Both the position numbers and the translations under genes were made by a program. The notes below the pieces were generated by a model. It did no database searches. It worked only from the letters and a program-made list of their open reading frames with translations, and was not told the DNA's origin. Shown piece after piece: positions 10,341-20,437 of a stretch of 64,000 nucleotides of DNA. The stretch comes from Aldrovandia affinis (lineage: Eukaryota > Chordata > Actinopteri > Notacanthiformes > Halosauridae). Where the stretch lies: positions 248,001-312,000 of the forward strand of contig JAINUG010000228.1 of assembly GCA_029706075.1 (NCBI GenBank), written 5' to 3'. Position 1 is the stretch's first letter. Every line of letters starts with the position of its first letter.

Positions 10341-11492
10341 GGGCCCTAATTTGGTGAATCAGAATGGTGTCGGTAACTCCAACGCAAAGTGAAGACGGTG
10401 GTGCTTCAGGGCGTGTCTAACGCAATTTAGGTGATTCTGTGATTTAGGACGATAGCGCGCCTCCGGCGCAGTTGTAAAAGAGGTTGGATTAACTTAAATA
10501 CATGTGGGTGTGGTGGGGGTTTGGTTTCATAATGGCCAATCAGAACACCTATTTTCTATCCCTTTAAATACCAGTGCACCAACGCTATAGCAAATTGGCA
10601 ATTTCCTGACATGGATGACAGTTTTGCGCGGCTGCGCGAGGAGCGCTTCTCAAAAGAGGAGAGCGATTTGCTTGTGCGGGAGGTGTGGAAAAATTGGCGC
10701 ACGAATCAGAGGGGGAAAACAAGGCGCACATTAATTTGTTAATATTTTGAGACCTACATTGTTAAAAGATGTTTTATTTTACCATCTCTTTTTTCCTTAT
10801 TTGTAGGCTTTCCAACTTAAAAAACAATGCGGGAGGTGCAGCGCATTGGCGGTATATGCGCTCACGGTATCGCCTTCGGCATCCAATTATGTACACCATT
10901 TTCTGTAGTGCAAATGGAAAGAACCCTTTCACATAAGAAAAACAATGTGCATACAAACATATTTATTTAACAGGTGTATCTTACTGAACGGTAGCGATGG
11001 ATGGCCTGCTAGCTTCAGTCTTTCATGTTCGTGAATAACCACAAGCTTTTAGCTTTAGTTATTAGTTTTTAGCTTAATTGATTACAGCTTGCAAGTTACC
11101 CATGGATTGGATGATTTGCCTCAACGTGGGGGGGAAATTCACAATATTCACAAAACATTCTCATGTGATTTCAGATAACCTTATGTTCATATGTGCGCAT
11201 CAATAAAGTCACCAAATTGCACAAAGCGCCAGCGTTTGTGTTAAGAGGTGGTCTAATTGGACGTTAACGCAAACTCATTATTTGACACCAAACTTGCGTA
11301 GCGCCAACTGTTTTCATTGTCACACCCCCTATTGTGCTGCCCAACCCATAGTCACGCAAACGCCTTCATTGCACACCACGAAATTGCCAAATTCGGCAGA
11401 GGCGGGAAATATTCCATTTGCAACAGACGAAACTGGCAATTTGCCAGCGCTAGGTCATAAAACCGCTTAGCGCGGGCATGAAAATAGGGCCC
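10341..11492 (+). mobile_element. Harbinger-like DNA transposon (non-autonomous), 1152 bp, with 3-bp target duplication
   Basis: The ends are GGGCCCTAATTT (10341-10352) and AAAATAGGGCCC (11481-11492), an imperfect terminal inverted repeat that matches the GGGCCCTATTTT ends common in fish PIF/Harbinger elements. ATG flanks both sides (10338-10340 and 11493-11495), the 3-bp duplication expected for this superfamily, although TWA is the usual choice. The element carries a small Myb-like frame, but I see no DDE transposase, so it must move in trans. Many short GCGC-rich words such as GCGCCAGCG and GCGCAATTT repeat near both ends, as in other members. Confidence 0.85.
10611..10742 (+). CDS. Short Myb/SANT-like frame in the Harbinger-like element
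   Basis: The frame starts at an ATG and encodes 43 residues. It contains RFSKEESDLLVREV, the first helix of the Myb/SANT-type DNA-binding domain in the second protein of Harbinger transposons (and the related host protein NAIF1). The intact domain is about 80 residues, so this is a truncated remnant or the first exon of a spliced gene; a CTTATTTGTAG acceptor-like word lies at 10796-10806. In full elements this protein brings the transposase to the ends. No partner is seen here. Confidence 0.6.
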   Translation: MDDSFARLREERFSKEESDLLVREVWKNWRTNQRGKTRRTLIC

Positions 11493-11495
11493 ATG

Positions 11496-11917
11496 GGTTG
11501 TTTTGCAACTACACTTGCAACATTTTGCAACATGGGCACTTTTGACAATACTTATTCATTTGATTGACCTTGAAACTGATACTGGTCTTACATACTTTTA
11601 TCAGGTATTTCTTATTTCTTAACTATATTCACCACATCTCCTCAGGAAATGTCATTACCATCACATCATTAAAAAGTTAATTTGTGTTAAAAATAGATTG
11701 CTGATGTGGTCCATTTAAATTGGATTAAGTCTTTTTAAAATAGTGCTTGGTAAGTAGTGTGGGGAAAAAAATATATATACAGTATTTGTTGCATTCGATG
11801 TAAAATTATGATGTTTTCTTACAACCATGCCAAGTTAATTATATTTCACATGCATTACAAGCCTGAAATCAACACTTATTTTCTTAGCAATCTTGTTTTC
11901 AATAAATAAATTCAATA
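11496..11917. other. AT-rich unique DNA
   Basis: Between the Harbinger-like element and the 198-bp MITE I see only AT-rich sequence with short poly-A and TATA runs. No coding block is seen. Confidence 0.45.
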
Positions 11918-11921
11918 TTAA

Positions 11922-12119
11922 CCCATTCAGACCTAAAATGCCTGCTAAAAACGCCTATTAAAACCTAAGCAATTATTCTACACAACCTCTTAAAACCTGA
12001 GGGTTTTCTGGAAAAAATTTAAAAAAAAAAAAGCAGACACCAACGTGCACTTCTTGTCTATTTCAGCGAATCACAGCGCAATAAATAGCGACCTAAACGT
12101 CACTCCAGGTCTTAATGGG
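11922..12119. mobile_element. 198-bp TTAA-flanked MITE (piggyBac-like)
   Basis: TTAA flanks both sides (11918-11921 and 12120-12123). The ends CCCATTCAGACCT and AGGTCTTAATGGG form an inverted repeat with one or two mismatches. Precise TTAA duplication and CCC/GGG ends are the hallmarks of piggyBac transposition. At under 200 bp it is a miniature element with no coding capacity. Its ends differ from those of the two other TTAA families in the window. Confidence 0.75.
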
Positions 12120-12193
12120 TTAAAACAGTATTTTGATACTGAAAAAAAAACAAATTAATTTGAAAGAAAATGATCATCGTGATGGTAATGACA

Positions 12194-12526
12194 TCAAATG
12201 TAGTTAATGACCAGATATTTTAGCCCCATACACCTGCACCCCTCTTTCCTACACCAGGTTTTTAGCCACATGTTAAATCTCCATATAAAATTCTGCTTCC
12301 CTTTACTAGCACGTGATATTGGCAGAATTTGTGAGAAGACCACCTTAGAGGTTCTGTTCCTGATCCTAATTATAAATGTGTCCTGCAGAATCTTAAACCT
12401 ACCCTTACCTATGTAATTGACTCCAATGTGGATCATGTCCACTGGATCCACCGCTGTTCTGGCCAGGAGCTTGTCCACGTGTTCCAGGAGGTCTCCAACC
12501 TTGGCACCAGGCAGGCAACATGTCAT
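12194..12526 (-). pseudogene. CR1 ORF1: SGNH esterase-like domain (partial)
   Basis: The frame reads CCLPGAKVGDLLEHVDKLL, then DMIHIGVNYIG in the position of the usual HVGTNDIG block, then VVFSQILPISR. This order is that of the SGNH/GDSL esterase fold found in ORF1 of fish CR1 and L2 LINEs. A LVIVGD-I-IRDV block (SGNH block I) lies just upstream on the same strand near 12600, with its Ser codon changed to a stop. The conserved Thr-Asn-Asp of block III has become Val-Asn-Tyr, so the enzyme would be inactive. Confidence 0.75.
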
Positions 12527-12707
12527 TCAAGATTCCTTTTCCCACAAACTGCTACAAAAGGCTGTACTGTCTACATCTCTGATAATTTAGTCTCCCACTA
12601 TCACTAACCCCCTTTTCCTGAGTGGTGTGGCTGCCAGCATGTCCTGGGGCTCAACAGTCCTCCAACTCAGAGGACTGGGCCAGATCCTGTTTGTGCAAAG
12701 GCTGGAA

Positions 12708-12962
12708 TCAGTTGGACATCACAAACTCTGGAGATGCCAATTCTGCAGGACAGTTGACTCTAGCAAGTTGGGTTTTGAGATCAAGAATCTTGCTCTCGAG
12801 ATGCTTTACAAGCTGACAATGGTCGCAGACAAAAGCTTCCTGGAAGTCTCCCTCCAGAAATGCAATCATTTTACAACACTCACACTGCACTGCTGATGGC
12901 CACATTTTAACCCCTACATATATTAACCTGACTCTCCCTGCAACTGAACTAATTACTGCCAA
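12708..12962 (-). pseudogene. CR1 ORF1: Cys-rich N-terminal domain
   Basis: The frame contains VQCECCKMIAFLEGD and then AFVCDHCQLVKHLES, a C-X-C-C and C-X2-C arrangement resembling the PHD/zinc-binding module at the start of CR1 ORF1. A short helical segment (KILDLKTQLAR) follows, which may help ORF1 chains associate. The frame opens about 250 bases upstream of the esterase part and is separated from it by indels or stops. Confidence 0.7.
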
Positions 12963-13030
12963 TACAGAGACTCTAAGTCAATACAATTACAACCAGCATC
13001 AAGGTGGTTCTGAACAGGCAGGTCCAGGAA

Positions 13031-13500
13031 TTAAAAATAGCAACAAAACCCCTTCTTATAGCTAACTTAGCTAATGGTCCAGTTGATTGTAGCAAGCGAG
13101 CTAGCAGCAGCCAGCCTAAATAGTTACCTCTTAACGTTTAAAGTTAAACACTTAAAGTTAAACAAAAGCTAGCTAGTTAGCTAATATTCCCCTGCTCTTG
13201 GATTTGCTCCTGAGAGGGCAAAAGACCACAAAAAATATCACATCAGCTAAACGGAATGCTAAATTTGATCATGGATTCACTCTTTAACAAGATTGCTGAA
13301 GCTAGACAGTGGAAAAAATGGCATTAGTGTTGAGTGCCAAAATTCTATCCCAATAATCTCAATCACCAAAAACCATAGAAAACAAACTGCTGTAGCGTCC
13401 TAGTAAATTCTCTGCATGAATGACCTTGTCAGCCAAGAGCAATCAACCTCCGAGACAGCAAGAGCAATCAGCCTTCATGCACAGTCACACACTCTTTTAC
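13031..13500 (-). other. Probable CR1 5'UTR, then unique DNA
   Basis: Sequence upstream of the ORF1 start is rich in AGCTAGC-type words and contains no open frame. Its position fits the 5'UTR of the third CR1 copy. The end of the element cannot be placed from this sequence alone. Confidence 0.4.
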
Positions 13501-16500
13501 TCTTTTTATACCAAGTATATAGTATGCTTTACATTCCTCTGAAATAATGAAATCAACAACTGATTGATTGAAATTATTTATTAAAACTATTGAATTCTTT
13601 AATTCTCTTACTTTCCTTTTTTTATTTCTTCCCTTTTTCCTTTTTTAATGTTCTGCAATCTCATTAACCAGTTATGTTTGCAGAGTAATGTAAAGGGTAA
13701 GTGGCAGTTAAGTTTGTGTTTGTGTGGCTTGGCATGTAACAGATTATAATCATTGTTTGTGGCCTAGGCCCTCCGTGGCGGTAATTGTGAATGCATTGCA
13801 CTCAAACTCATTTTGAGATATTTTCAGCCTGCTGCACTCTGGAAGGTTGCCCATAAGTTGACTTAAGTCTGGTGATCCACTTCACTTGGCCGCATGAGTG
13901 CATTGCTCCTAATGCATTTTATAATGCCATTCAGTAGCACACCAGTTGTTACTTGTATACATGGGACTTACATGCTCCCGTTTGCCGTGAAAGTTTTCTT
14001 CTGCCTCCATTTGTATTTCTTGTCGTGCCATGTAAAGCCTGTAATTTGTTTACAGCTTCTTTTTGTGAATCATCATAATGTTTTGGAAAACCTAAAGGGA
14101 ATCAAGACCCCTATGGGGATGAAAATGATTTAGTGTACACACATCTCTCTGGAAGTCACTGAGAGAAGAACATAAAGGTGTGTGATGAACAGTTTCAAAT
14201 GTTAGACCTTTCAAACAACCCTTGTTTTAGCTTTGTTTCAGTTTCTCACACAGGCCTAGTACTTACGTAATGTTGATGAAACCCTGCCGAGCACCACTTA
14301 AATGCTCTGGGTTTCAGACCACATCCATCAGCGCAATAGAGGGTTTGTCCATTTAAGTGTGGTTTTGTGTAGTACTTTGGTACAGAGGACAGATGGTAAG
14401 GTACGGTAGGATGTCTTTCTCTGGGCCCATAGGGAATATCTGCTCGCAGATCACTAGCCATTTTTTCACCCCCTGCGTAGCCTCGTTTATGACATCACAA
14501 TGCCCTTAGATGTTTGTTTTCAGTCTAGCCCTGTTGCTGTGTTGGCACTGGGAGTCCTTTCCTTTCCATCTATGTTTGTGACAAGAAGAAGGCCTACTTC
14601 ACAAAGCATGCCTGCCAGCTGCCACCTGTTTATACTTATGTTTACATACATTTTTGGCAAAATCTTAAATCAGAAACTTTTCGACTGAATGGCTTTGTTG
14701 GACAGGAGACAGAGCAGGCAGGAGGTTACACTCTCTGTGCCCTTGATGCACAGGGACGTGCATCTTAAAGATTAAAATGACAATGTTGGGAAGCAGAAAA
14801 AAATGCCATCTTATGGCTTCCGTATGATCTCAACAGCGCGGTGTGTGAGGATCTATTGCATGCTGAAGAACAGCAGCTTCATACAACACATTCAACAACT
14901 CTTCCTTTTTTAGCAATATGAGGTTCAGTGGCTGTGACTTCATAGTTGTATGCGGTGTGTGTTATGAAAGAAAAATTGTACAGGGGCAGATATTGATGTG
15001 TAGAATTTTCCAGAACAGATGACACCAGCATTTTATCAAAGACAACTTCTAAGGCTACGCCATACAAGTGACAGCTCCAGCATTCAGGGATGTGTAGGGC
15101 GCTGAGCTGTGCACATTTCATTTCACATTTGACACAATGTTAATGCTTGGGGCATGGTATGACTCCTTGCATTCTTTTCCGAATGGTTTGTACCTTTATT
15201 TAACGCCCCCAACCACCACCACCCTATCACTTTAATTATCATTTCTTAAATTATACTTTACATCACAAATGTTTTCATGGGTGCATTGAATTTGCACTCC
15301 AAATAAAGTCGGTTATAATAAAGTACCATAAAATACATATACCTATTTCAAAAATAAGATATCCCTGGAAGGAAAGTGACTGCGACTAATAGAAAAAGAA
15401 TGTATTTTGCATTTGAACCTCTATAATTTTTAGCAATAACTAAAAATGTCATTGCCAAGTAATAGAAAGCAGCTAACAGATCGCTGCTCTCGGTTGTGCT
15501 ATGAGGGTCTGTGTGAGGTTTCCTGGCACGGCCTTTTGGACATGTGGACGGGGAAGTGAGCAGTACTGAGCTGTATGTGCTGATGATGTGCATATTTATC
15601 TGACAGCTGCATGATAAGTGTGATTAAGGTTCCTCTCCACCGCCCTGCTCTGCACTACCGTACCCTGGTGTACAATTTATCAGACATCAGTGCTGGGGCT
15701 TACGCTTGATCCTCCTGTACATGGTTTGTGGGCATATGCACATAATTCTAATTCTTCACTAAACCCTCTTGCTAATTGCAAGCATGTCCTTTTACTTTGC
15801 TGCCTTCATTTGTGTTGCATACAGGACAGGATAGAGTAAACATTGAAGCAGCCCATGTGCTGTCTCTTCAAAGCCTGTTTGGAGAAGTGTGCCTGATTTC
15901 TGTGGAGTTCCTTGTAAGAATTCCATATTGTAAGATATTGCAGAATTCAGAGAGGTTCTAATCCTGTGTGTTTTTTTTGTAACTGGTGGTCATAATGTGC
16001 AATGGGTAAAGCAGGGCAGGAAAATACCATGAACTGTTACATTGTGTGTGTCTGTATACTATGCAGGATCATCCATGATAGTCCAACCCTGTTACCTAAT
16101 CATTCTCCTGCCACAGGAGCAGCTATCACTGTGATGGGTGTCACTAACCTGAAAGTCCTGCAGAAAATGCAATAACACCAGGCACCATTGCCTGTAACTT
16201 ACTACATTGAATGAGACTCAGCAAATCATATGGCCAATATTCCTTACATCCCCATGGCAACTGTGACAAAGATGTCACATTGCATCATGGGAATGACCCC
16301 TGGCTCTGATATGACACTGGTGCGGGTTTTGGCGTTCACATACTTCATGCGGCAAATTGGCCTAGTGCTAATGGGGCTTTGACACATTTTACAAAAAAGT
16401 CAAGTCAAAGACCTAAGAGGCCAATGTCACCATATGTCATTGTACACGACCAAACAAACTGTCTCTTTCTCTCATTTAAATGCCCACAGCAGCCTCATCT

Positions 16501-16747
16501 GGCCAGTGGCAGTTGTGGCTGTAATGAGATGTAATAGCAGCTGAGAAGAGAGACACTGTATACAGCACTGAACTCCACCCCTACAGGGGGTTCAGATTGC
16601 ACTTTAACAAGTGTGTGATTTCAGACATCCCGCCGCAAAACAAGGATCCACATTTCTGCTCGGCCTCCTCTGAAATGTCTGAAACATTGGGGTCCTATGA
16701 TGGGCAAACTGTAAATTATAATCTCTTACTGTATTTTGTCTGCATAG
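13501..16747. other. Unique-looking DNA, no gene recognised
   Basis: The stretch has no long frame with a recognisable domain and no repeat ends I can name. Base composition is moderately AT-rich. It may be intronic or intergenic host DNA. Confidence 0.45.
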
Positions 16748-16790
16748 ACAATGACGTGAGCGATAACGGAGATGAGACAGCCGGAGGAAG
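16748..16790 (+). other. Possible 43-nt host exon
   Basis: A pyrimidine-rich TATTTTGTCTGCATAG precedes 16748, and a strong donor GTGAGT follows at 16791. Between them only one phase is open; it reads N-D-V-S-D-N-G-D-E-T-A-G-G, an acidic stretch. Splice sites this good can occur by chance, so this is a candidate only. Its phase does not fit directly onto the possible exon at 40488. Confidence 0.25.
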
Positions 16791-17718
16791 GTGAGTGACA
16801 GCAGACTAGTTATGTTTCTCTGCTCTTGCATGTTTTCAGTGTAACTGTGTGGGCTGATTGGTTTCAGTTGCTTTTCCTGTTGGTGGTGGTGTTTGCCAAT
16901 CTTTTGATACTATAATGAACCCCTTAACCATCTCCCCCTATTTTGTGCATTTAGATCTATTTGGACATATTCTGAACTGAACTGTCCAAATATAACAGTT
17001 AATAGCTCAAGTATTGTGATGGCCACATGCCTACATTTGGTATAATTTGAAAGGAAACACATTGTAGTTTATAGGAGTGAGACACAACCCACCCATAAAT
17101 AGCATGGACACAAAACATCCCAAAGGACCGAAGATCAATCATGCAATAAAGTTAATAGTTTTTTGTGTAGAATCTCATGTTTGAAAAACAATAAATGAGT
17201 CACACTTCATAATATGGATTTGTGTCCATGCCTTGTCCAATATGTCAACTAAATCTGTGAAAAAACAGACTTATAGACCCAAGGATTCATGAACTAGAGG
17301 CCTTTTAGTGAGTGGTTTCACCAGTGGTCTGCAAGTGTCCCAAAACCTATCCAAGTTGGGCACATTTGCCCAATGATTTCTATTCACTTCTGTGGCGCCA
17401 GTGTCAAGTGGGAGATGAACACGGTGAGATACAAACTTTAAAGCACATGAAAGCCAAAGAACCAAGCGATGGAAAGCTGATTGAGGCGCATATACACATA
17501 AACCGACAAGCCATTTAGTTTGGGTTTTCCTATGAGAGAGGAGAAGACCAAAATTGTCATGGGATTTTTTGAAAATAACAAAACTTGAACAATGCCGACT
17601 GAGCTTGGACTGACCACCCACGAGGACGCTGAAGTGGAGCTGGCCCATGACTGCAAAACGAGTGACAGGTGTCCCATCGTTCTGTCGCCATTTCATTTCA
17701 TTCATTGTGCATCTAACC
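16791..17718. other. Unique-looking DNA
   Basis: No recognisable domain or repeat. The minus-strand open frame at 17271-17705 shows no motif I know and is probably chance. Confidence 0.4.
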
Positions 17719-17723
17719 TAGAT

Positions 17724-17927
17724 TGTAAGATCCGTCAGGAAGACAAGTGAGACGTTATAACAGGGGGGTAATTTACTGAACAACTTCATAGCAAACACCC
17801 ATACAGAACAGTATACATGTGCTTTTCTAGCTCACAGCCAACTGGCTAAAACATGTCAGGCACCGCGATATGCGCATGTGCCTTCTTACGTGCGCATGTG
17901 CATCACATCCAACCCCAATACACTACA
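17724..17927 (-). repeat. Gypsy LTR (3' LTR on the minus strand)
   Basis: The repeat is 204 bp, begins TGTAAGATCC and ends CACTACA, with the TG...CA ends normal for LTRs. It looks identical to 23575-23778. A TAGAT duplication adjoins it on the left and the purine tract on the right. Confidence 0.95.
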
Positions 17928-18133
17928 CCCCTTTCCCCCAGTTCACAAAATCAGCTAAGTGCCGTGGCGGGTGACGCTCTCTCGCCGGACGTCGTAGGGG
18001 AGTGGCGGGCTCAGGCGCACACACGGATCCACCAGGATTCCCCCTAGCCACAGCGTTATCGGCAGCGTCTGGCGTTCCTGGCCTTGCCGGCATGGCCGAT
18101 TCCAGTGGTGATTCCTCAAGTAACCCTGGCAGG

Positions 18134-20395
18134 TCACCATGATTTCCAGGCTCTGTCCGCACGCAAGGCCAACCGGCCACGCAACTGATCCACATGGCGG
18201 CGATGCAATTGCCCATCTGGTGTCTGCACCTTGTACGAAACCGGCCCGGTGACACTCACAATTACGCCTGGGATCCATTTGTGACCGCCGGTATAACTTC
18301 TCATGTACACGTCATCATCCTCTTGGAAACTCCTGTTTGGCCCATGATGCCCCTCACAGCTCACCTCCTGCTTATGGTGCATGTCACTCACATAGTCCGG
18401 ATGGAGGCGATCTAGGGCAGTGGTCAGTCGTCGGTTCATGAGAAGTTCAGCAGGGCTTTTCCCGGTTGCTGAATTGGGGGTGATATGCTGCGATAGCAAA
18501 AACCTAGCCAGACGTGTTTGCCAGTCACCGACAGTAATTCGGGATAAGGCCTCTTTGGTTGTCTGGACCATGCGTTCGGCTTGGCCATTCGAACTGGGAT
18601 GGTACGGCGCTGTGGTTACATGCCTGATGCTGTTACGTCTGGCAAACTCCTGGAACTCCGCAGAGGTGAAAGAGGCACCATTATCGGAGACAATGATATC
18701 TGGCAATCCGTGAGTTGCAAAGAGGAGTCTCAATGTGCTTATGACTGCAGAGGACGACATTGAACTCACAATGGACACATCCAGCCACTTCGAGTCCACT
18801 ACTATGAGGAATGTTTTCCCTTGGAATGGCCCAGCAAAGTCTATGTGTAGACGTGACCATTTCTTGGTTGTCCACTCCCAAGGATGCAGCTGTGCTGTAG
18901 GCGGTGCGTGGCGTGACCGCTGACAGATTTCGCAAGCGTTGACTGTTTCCTCTACCTCCCTATCCATACCTGGCCACCATGCATAACTCCTTGCCAGGCC
19001 CTTCATGTGCACAATGCCAGGGTGTGCATCGTGCAGCATAGCGAGTACCTCCTTCCTCGCCAGGTTGGGAATAACCACACGGCACCCCCACAACAAACAG
19101 TTCTTATGTGCCGACAACTCATGACGGCGGGAAATGAATGGCTTAAAACTGCCGTCGGGCACGTCTGTTGGCCATCCATGCAGGACCCAGCGCAGCACAC
19201 GGGACAGGATCGGGTCCTTCAATGTAAGGGCAGCAATTCTTGTGGCATGCAACGGGGCCTCAGGTACCATTTCCAGCAAAAGCACTTCCAGTGGAGGTGG
19301 TGTCTCTGTCACTGTAGTGGGCAGTGGTAAGCGACTCAAAGCATCCGCATTCGCCAACTGTTTACCTGGCCTGTAGCTCAACTCATAATCATACGCCCCA
19401 AGGAGCACACTCCAACGCAGCATGCGTGGTGACAGGACTGCCGGCATCGGCTTAGAGTGGTGTAGTAGACCTAACAGGGGTTTGTGGTCAGTGAACACCA
19501 CAAAGTGGCGGCCAGAGATGTATTGGTGAAACTTTTTAACTGCAAAAATGACGGCTAACGCCTCCTTATCGATCTGTGCATAATTCCTTTCCATGGAAGT
19601 GAGTGTTCTGGATGCAAAACATATGGGGGCCTCCCTGCCATTTGGCTCCATATGGAAAAGCAGTGCCCCCAGGCCATACGGGGAGGCGTCACACACCAGC
19701 GCCAGGGGCTTCGTCTCATCATAGTGTGCCAGCACGTCCTCTGACTGTAACAACTGCTTTGCAGCGTCGTATGCCTTTCTGTGTGCATCATTCCACTGCC
19801 ATGGGGCCGACTGGTCAAGCAGGCGATGCAAAGGTTCCAGGACAGTAGCCTTGTTGGGCAAAAACAGCTGTAAAAATTGAAGCCCGAGAAATGATTGAAG
19901 TTCCGTTTTGTTCTTGGGGAAGGGCGCCTTCTGGATAGCTTCCACTTTTTCACGTGTAGGCCGCACACCATATTTATCCACGCAAAAACCCAAAAATACT
20001 ACCTGGTCGGCAGCAAAGATGCACTTTTCCTTTTGCAATCGCAATCCCGCTTCCGCAAAGCGTGTCAAAACGGCACACAGCCGCGAGTTGTGCTCTTCAA
20101 TGGTTTTGCCAGTGACCAGTGTGTCATCGAGATACGGCTGAACTCCCGAAATCCCAGCAAGAAGGGTATTCATGAAACGTTGAAATATAGACACCGCCGT
20201 CGACACCCCGAACTGTAAGCGGCGGGCCCGAAAAAGTCCACGATGAGTATTTATGGTAAGTAGCTCTGCAGCCTTGTCATCCAACACAAGCTGCTGATAA
20301 GCTTGTTTGAGATCAAGCTTAGTAAAAACCACTCCGCCTGCTAACTTCGAAAACAATTCTGCTACAGTAGGAATTGGGTAAATGTCAGGTTTCAC
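18134..20395 (-). CDS. Gypsy Pol: reverse transcriptase, RNase H, integrase
   Basis: The frame has 753 residues. RT blocks include FTKLDLKQAYQQL and the catalytic YLDD. RNase H follows with LVCDASPYGLGA, DKEALAVIFAV and TDHKPL. Integrase shows the zinc-binding H-H-C-C region (HPGIVHMK ... CEICQR), then HIDFAGPF, SDNGASF and a Glu in the HPSSNGQAER block, which together make the DDE triad. A C-terminal chromo-type or GPY-like region ends the frame. The N-terminal part of RT is cut off on this side by the TTAA element at 20438-21951. Confidence 0.92.
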   Translation of the reverse strand: MKPDIYPIPTVAELFSKLAGGVVFTKLDLKQAYQQLVLDDKAAELLTINTHRGLFRARRLQFGVSTAVSIFQRFMNTLLAGISGVQPYLDDTLVTGKTIEEHNSRLCAVLTRFAEAGLRLQKEKCIFAADQVVFLGFCVDKYGVRPTREKVEAIQKAPFPKNKTELQSFLGLQFLQLFLPNKATVLEPLHRLLDQSAPWQWNDAHRKAYDAAKQLLQSEDVLAHYDETKPLALVCDASPYGLGALLFHMEPNGREAPICFASRTLTSMERNYAQIDKEALAVIFAVKKFHQYISGRHFVVFTDHKPLLGLLHHSKPMPAVLSPRMLRWSVLLGAYDYELSYRPGKQLANADALSRLPLPTTVTETPPPLEVLLLEMVPEAPLHATRIAALTLKDPILSRVLRWVLHGWPTDVPDGSFKPFISRRHELSAHKNCLLWGCRVVIPNLARKEVLAMLHDAHPGIVHMKGLARSYAWWPGMDREVEETVNACEICQRSRHAPPTAQLHPWEWTTKKWSRLHIDFAGPFQGKTFLIVVDSKWLDVSIVSSMSSSAVISTLRLLFATHGLPDIIVSDNGASFTSAEFQEFARRNSIRHVTTAPYHPSSNGQAERMVQTTKEALSRITVGDWQTRLARFLLSQHITPNSATGKSPAELLMNRRLTTALDRLHPDYVSDMHHKQEVSCEGHHGPNRSFQEDDDVYMRSYTGGHKWIPGVIVSVTGPVSYKVQTPDGQLHRRHVDQLRGRLALRADRAWKSW

Positions 20396-20437
20396 AACTG
20401 TATTGACTGTGCAGCGATAATCGCCACATATCCTTAA

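Larger units (their letters stand above)
12180..13030 (-). mobile_element. CR1 LINE, third copy: ORF1 and end of 5'UTR
   Basis: This minus-strand stretch is the same family as 7700-8315. It contains the Cys-rich N-terminal domain and the esterase domain of CR1 ORF1. It is cut off at about 12190, before ORF2, so this is a 3'-deleted copy; truncation at the 3' side is not the usual LINE pattern and points to a later deletion or rearrangement. Confidence 0.8.

Noticed and set aside
17271-17705. 144-codon minus-strand frame before the Gypsy LTR
   Set aside because: No motif, no splice or promoter context, and composition like the surrounding non-coding DNA.
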